Shown piece by piece: positions 5,747-7,137 of a stretch of 7,137 nucleotides of DNA (within the stretch, counting starts at the first letter, position 1; every line of letters begins with the position of its first letter). The notes under the pieces were generated by a model, which saw nothing but the letters and a program-made list of their open reading frames with translations, made no database searches and was not told where the DNA came from. Source of the stretch: Trebonia sp. (lineage in GTDB: Bacteria; Actinomycetota; Actinomycetes; Streptosporangiales; Streptosporangiaceae); NCBI GenBank assembly GCA_030038035.1, contig JASHPP010000060.1, forward strand, positions 1-7,137, read 5' to 3'. Both the position numbers and the translations under genes were made by a program.

Positions 5747-5868
5747 TGTCGTACACTACCGTGCCGCTGGGTACATTCCTGCTGATCTTGCGGATATGCC
5801 CGCCGCGCCACGACTGCCGCATGTCGATGTCCGCGTACGAGACCGTACAGCGGCAAGTCGTGTTCCAT
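5743..5868 (-). CDS. Tiny ORF of uncertain frame upstream of the lipoprotein gene
   Basis: ATG 5868 has AGAGGG about 4-6 bases upstream and reads 41 codons to a TGA that overlaps the lipoprotein TTG by four bases, the arrangement of a real coupled gene. Yet its protein is rich in Arg, His, Gln and Ala and its third positions are only about half G/C. The +1 frame of the same DNA is open from an upstream TAA to TGA 5733. It has strongly G/C-biased third positions and a more protein-like product (S-Y-A-D-I-D-M-R-Q-S-W-R-G-G-H-I ... T-V-V-Y-D-I-E-Y-P), but its only ATG (5822, 29 residues) has no ribosome site. A frameshift near 5860, natural or erroneous, would join the good start to the good frame. 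No family is recognised. Confidence 0.4.
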   Translation of the reverse strand: MEHDLPLYGLVRGHRHAAVVARRAYPQDQQECTQRHGSVRH

Positions 5869-5900
5869 GGTTCCCTCTCGTGTCGTGCTTACAGCACCAT

Positions 5901-5951
5901 GGTACACAGTGTGGCGGGCTATAGGGTTGGCGCTGGGGGCCCCACCGCCAA
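5901..5951 (-). repeat. Right copy of ~50-bp inverted repeat bounding the low-G+C island
   Basis: Read on the minus strand it starts TTGGCGGTGGGGCCCCC (5951-5935) and ends CACTGTGTACC (5911-5901), the same two blocks as the left copy in inverted orientation, with 23 bases between them instead of 22. The outer 25 bases (5927-5951) form an 11-bp-arm palindrome with a single mismatch. It lies about 35 bp upstream of the small ORF of the lipoprotein operon, so it might also carry control signals for that operon. Confidence 0.75.
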
Positions 5952-6185
5952 TGCGGAGCGGTCTGGCGAGCGCCGGGGGACGGTGCGAGTAGCGGCGGGG
6001 GACAATGCGAGCGAGGAAACGCGCCTGGAGTTGCGGGAGTGGGCGACCGGAGCCCCGGCGTGCTCCGCGGCACGCCGGGGAGCACGCAGGCAGGCACACG
6101 GGCAGCAGGCACACGGGCACGCGCTGGGGGACGCGGGCACGCGGGCGGGGAGCGGGGCACGGGGGCACGCAACTGGGGGACGTTA
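5952..6185. repeat. G-rich non-coding stretch with short repeats
   Basis: The plus strand is strongly G-rich. GGGGGAC occurs four times (5975, 5997, 6126, 6175) and a 15-base unit, GCAGGCACACGGGCA, is tandemly duplicated (6090-6104, 6105-6119). CACGC/CACGG words recur throughout. The open frames here are Pro/Arg/Cys/Ala-rich on the minus strand and Arg/Gly-rich on the plus strand, with no starts or codon bias of real genes. I see no gene. The runs of G could form quadruplexes. Confidence 0.65.
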
Positions 6186-6239
6186 GGCAGGCCAATGGCC
6201 TGCCGGGGATTGGGTTAATCGGCGGCAGGCCATTAATCG
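6186..6239 (-). terminator. Three-arm stem-loop region downstream of the secreted-peptide gene
   Basis: Starting 15 bases beyond the peptide stop (minus strand), TGGCCTGCC (6232-6224) is followed by GGCAGGCCA (6204-6196) and again TGGCCTGCC (6194-6186). The last two form an 8-bp stem with a 3-base loop (the palindrome GGCAGGCCAATGGCCTGCC at 6186-6204); the first two form a 9-bp stem with a 19-base loop. The middle arm can pair with only one of them at a time. TTAATCG is directly repeated at 6215 and 6233. It is likely a terminator, possibly with an alternative fold. Confidence 0.55.
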
Positions 6240-6253
6240 TGTGCCTGGTTAGT

Positions 6254-6421
6254 TCACGCGAAGAAGTAGGTCCAGGCCGGGTCGGCAGCGGAAGAGGCCG
6301 CCGCGGCGTGGGTGCTGTGCGACGGCGCGGGCGCCGCCTGTGCCGCCGAGCTGGCCAGAATTGATCCGGCCGCGGCAAGCGCGAGGATAGCGGGGATGAT
6401 GATGGCTCGCCTTATGCGCAT
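6254..6421 (-). CDS. 55-aa predicted secreted peptide with aromatic C-terminal tail
   Basis: ATG 6421 is preceded by GGAGGA (4-5 bases) and reads 55 codons to TGA 6254. The N-terminus has a basic n-region (M-R-I-R-R), a hydrophobic core (A-I-I-I-P-A-I-L-A-L-A-A-A-G-S-I-L-A) and a likely Sec cleavage site after A-Q-A at about residue 29. The mature part is a ~26-residue Ala/Pro/Ser/His stretch ending D-P-A-W-T-Y-F-F-A. Short actinobacterial exported peptides with an Ala-rich body and an aromatic end are familiar to me, but I cannot name a family with certainty and their function is not established. A role as an extracellular signal is possible: it is divergent from a LAL regulator across about 370 bp with palindromic sites between. 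No lipobox and no cysteine are present. Codon use fits the host. Confidence 0.75.
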   Translation of the reverse strand: MRIRRAIIIPAILALAAAGSILASSAAQAAPAPSHSTHAAAASSAADPAWTYFFA

Positions 6422-6482
6422 GATTCCTCCATGGCAGCTACCAAGGTCAGCAGCCTGCGGACATGGCTCCGGCGGCCCTCAC

Positions 6483-6503
6483 GACACGGTTGCGAATCGT
6501 GTC
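6483..6503. promoter_or_regulatory. 21-bp near-perfect palindrome, likely operator
   Basis: GACACGGTT (6483-6491) and AATCGTGTC (6495-6503) are reverse complements at 8 of 9 positions around GCG. The site is 62-82 bp upstream of the secreted-peptide start, where a repressor or activator would act. The form is that of a homodimer-binding operator (TetR- or LuxR-like). The cognate protein is not known. Confidence 0.6.
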
Positions 6504-6531
6504 AGGTTCTCGCCAGTCTTCGGCTATTCCA

Positions 6532-6668
6532 TGCACCAGGGTAAGGGATTGTCCGAGAATGTTCAAATACTGAAATCTGCATTAAAGATTTTGTTATCTT
6601 CCTACGAAAATAATCGTTTCCTGGTGCAGGAGAAATAACAGCGCTGCGTGCCGGGCAAAGTCTGGTGC
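6532..6668. repeat. Three copies of CTGGTGCA in the divergent promoter region
   Basis: TGCACCAGG at 6532-6540 is the exact reverse complement of CCTGGTGCA at 6620-6628, and CTGGTGCA occurs once more at 6662-6669 region (6662-6668 plus the preceding frame). The segment between the first two copies is strikingly AT-rich for this genome. Regulator-binding sites with looping, or a large stem in a leader RNA, would both fit. Confidence 0.4.
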
Positions 6669-6721
6669 AAGTTGCGCCGCGCGGCCGGGGGAAACCGCGA
6701 TGACGCCGCGACGCTGCGTCC

Positions 6722-6776
6722 TTGACACCGAATGAATATCCGAAAAAGGTCCGCTTGTTCCGTAGATGTTCGGATA
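6722..6776 (+). promoter_or_regulatory. TTGACA -35-like box and TATCCGAA inverted repeat before the LAL gene
   Basis: A perfect TTGACA lies at 6722-6727; the hexamer 17 bp below it, AAAGGT, is a poor -10. TATCCGAA (6737-6744) and its exact complement TTCGGATA (6769-6776) flank 24 bases and end 14 bp before the LAL start. The repeat may be an operator or a leader hairpin near the ribosome site. Confidence 0.4.
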
Positions 6777-6790
6777 GTAAGGTTGGTCCC

Positions 6791-7137
6791 ATGTCCCCCG
6801 CACTCCCGGCCGACGCCCTCGTCGGCCGCGATAACGAGTTGGCGCTGCTGGCCGGCCTCTTAAGAGACGTCGCGCGGGGACGGGGCGGTGCGCTGCTCAT
6901 CGAGGGCGAGCCGGGCGCCGGCAAGTCCGCGCTGGTGCGGGCGGCCGTGGCCGGCGCGCCAGACGGCTGCCAGGTGTTCTGGGGTGCCGGCGACGAGCTT
7001 GGCCAGGCGCTGCCGCTTGTGCCCTTCCTCGACGGGCTGCGCGTGCGCGAGCCGTCCGCGAACCCGCGCAGGAACGCGATCGTCCGGCTGCTGCGGGGCG
7101 AGGTCACCGCCGACCGCGGCACCGACGTTCCCGCGGC
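6791..7137 (+). CDS. LuxR-type AAA ATPase regulator (LAL family), N-terminal part
   Basis: Open from ATG 6791 to the window edge (115 codons). It starts with L-V-G-R-D-N-E-L-A-L-L (10-20), a Walker A loop G-E-P-G-A-G-K-S (39-46), then W-G-A-G-D-E-L-G-Q-A-L-P-L-V-P-F-L-D-G-L, the usual beginning of the large (about 900-residue) ATP-binding LuxR regulators of actinomycetes. Walker B, the TPR-like middle and the LuxR helix-turn-helix at the C-terminus would lie beyond the window. Such proteins are ATP-dependent transcription activators, often of specialised-metabolite clusters. ATG 6791 is the only start in frame downstream of the promoter region, with AAGG eight bases before it. It is divergent from the secreted-peptide gene. 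A signal-transducing ATPase without a LuxR domain is the main alternative. Confidence 0.85.
   Translation, partial: MSPALPADALVGRDNELALLAGLLRDVARGRGGALLIEGEPGAGKSALVRAAVAGAPDGCQVFWGAGDELGQALPLVPFLDGLRVREPSANPRRNAIVRLLRGEVTADRGTDVPA

Larger units (their letters stand above)
3230..5951. mobile_element. Putative acquired 2.7-kb element bounded by inverted repeats
   Basis: The unit is defined by the two inverted ~50-bp repeats at its ends and by a visible drop in G+C between them. Rare codons (ATA, AGA, TTA-like) are frequent inside. It encodes a three-gene overlapping operon of unknown function, a minimal GntR protein, an HNH-like protein and a lipoprotein, a gene mix typical of phage remnants or integrative elements. 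No transposase, integrase, replication gene or clear target-site duplication is visible. If mobile, it would need help in trans. If the repeats are recombination sites, their inverted orientation would favour inversion over excision. This is inference from structure. Confidence 0.35.

Noticed and set aside
6090..6119. Possible CRISPR-like or minisatellite array
   Set aside because: Only two 15-bp units with no spacers; too short for either.
5743..6378. 211-codon minus-strand frame through the G-rich block
   Set aside because: Pro/Arg/Cys/Ala-rich reading of G-rich repeats; it crosses the right inverted repeat and the stem-loop after the peptide gene.
6502..7122. 206-codon minus-strand frame opposite the LAL gene
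   Set aside because: Shadow of the LAL coding region, which carries an intact Walker A motif on the plus strand.

Overview
The window looks like actinomycete chromosome (Streptomyces/Streptosporangiales type). The evidence is the very high G+C flanks with G/C-ending codons, a WhiJ/Scr1-type XRE regulator paired with a DUF397 protein, and the start of a LuxR-type ATPase (LAL) regulator. No rRNA, tRNA or CRISPR array was recognised.

Left part (1-2755, all genes on the minus strand). The window opens inside a CmcJ/NvfI-type non-haem iron oxygenase gene, whose start is at 686 and whose C-terminus lies beyond base 1. Just upstream is an internal fragment of a thiamine-diphosphate 2-keto acid (indolepyruvate/pyruvate) decarboxylase that has lost both ends. 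A short GC-rich repeat and a strong 16-bp hairpin follow. Then come a DUF397 gene and, 220 bp upstream, its customary partner, a 297-aa XRE/DUF5753 regulator.

Middle part (3230-5951). This 2.7-kb island is visibly lower in G+C than the DNA on either side. It is bracketed by two related ~50-bp sequences in inverted orientation (3230-3279 and 5901-5951). Inside are: (i) a minus-strand run of three overlapping genes (151 aa, 95 aa and a 44-aa single-span membrane protein), the first two being paralogues of no family I recognise; (ii) divergent from it, a minimal GntR-type DNA-binding protein and an HNH/homing-endonuclease-like protein with a C-terminal helix-turn-helix, the latter with a TATAAT box placed for leaderless expression; (iii) a convergent minus-strand lipoprotein gene preceded by a tiny overlapping ORF of uncertain frame. 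No transposase or integrase is visible. The content resembles phage or integrative-element cargo. The inverted repeats and the composition change suggest a discrete acquired unit, but its mobility is inference.

Right part (5952-7137). A G-rich, non-coding repeat stretch and a three-arm stem-loop region lead to a minus-strand 55-aa predicted secreted peptide ending in an aromatic-rich tail. It is divergent from a plus-strand LAL-type regulator that runs off the right edge. The ~370-bp space between them holds a near-perfect 21-bp palindrome, three copies of CTGGTGCA and a second inverted repeat next to a TTGACA box. This looks like a regulated divergent promoter for a possible peptide/regulator pair. 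The oxygenase and decarboxylase remains on the left and the LAL regulator on the right would suit the neighbourhood of a specialised-metabolite locus, but the window does not prove that.
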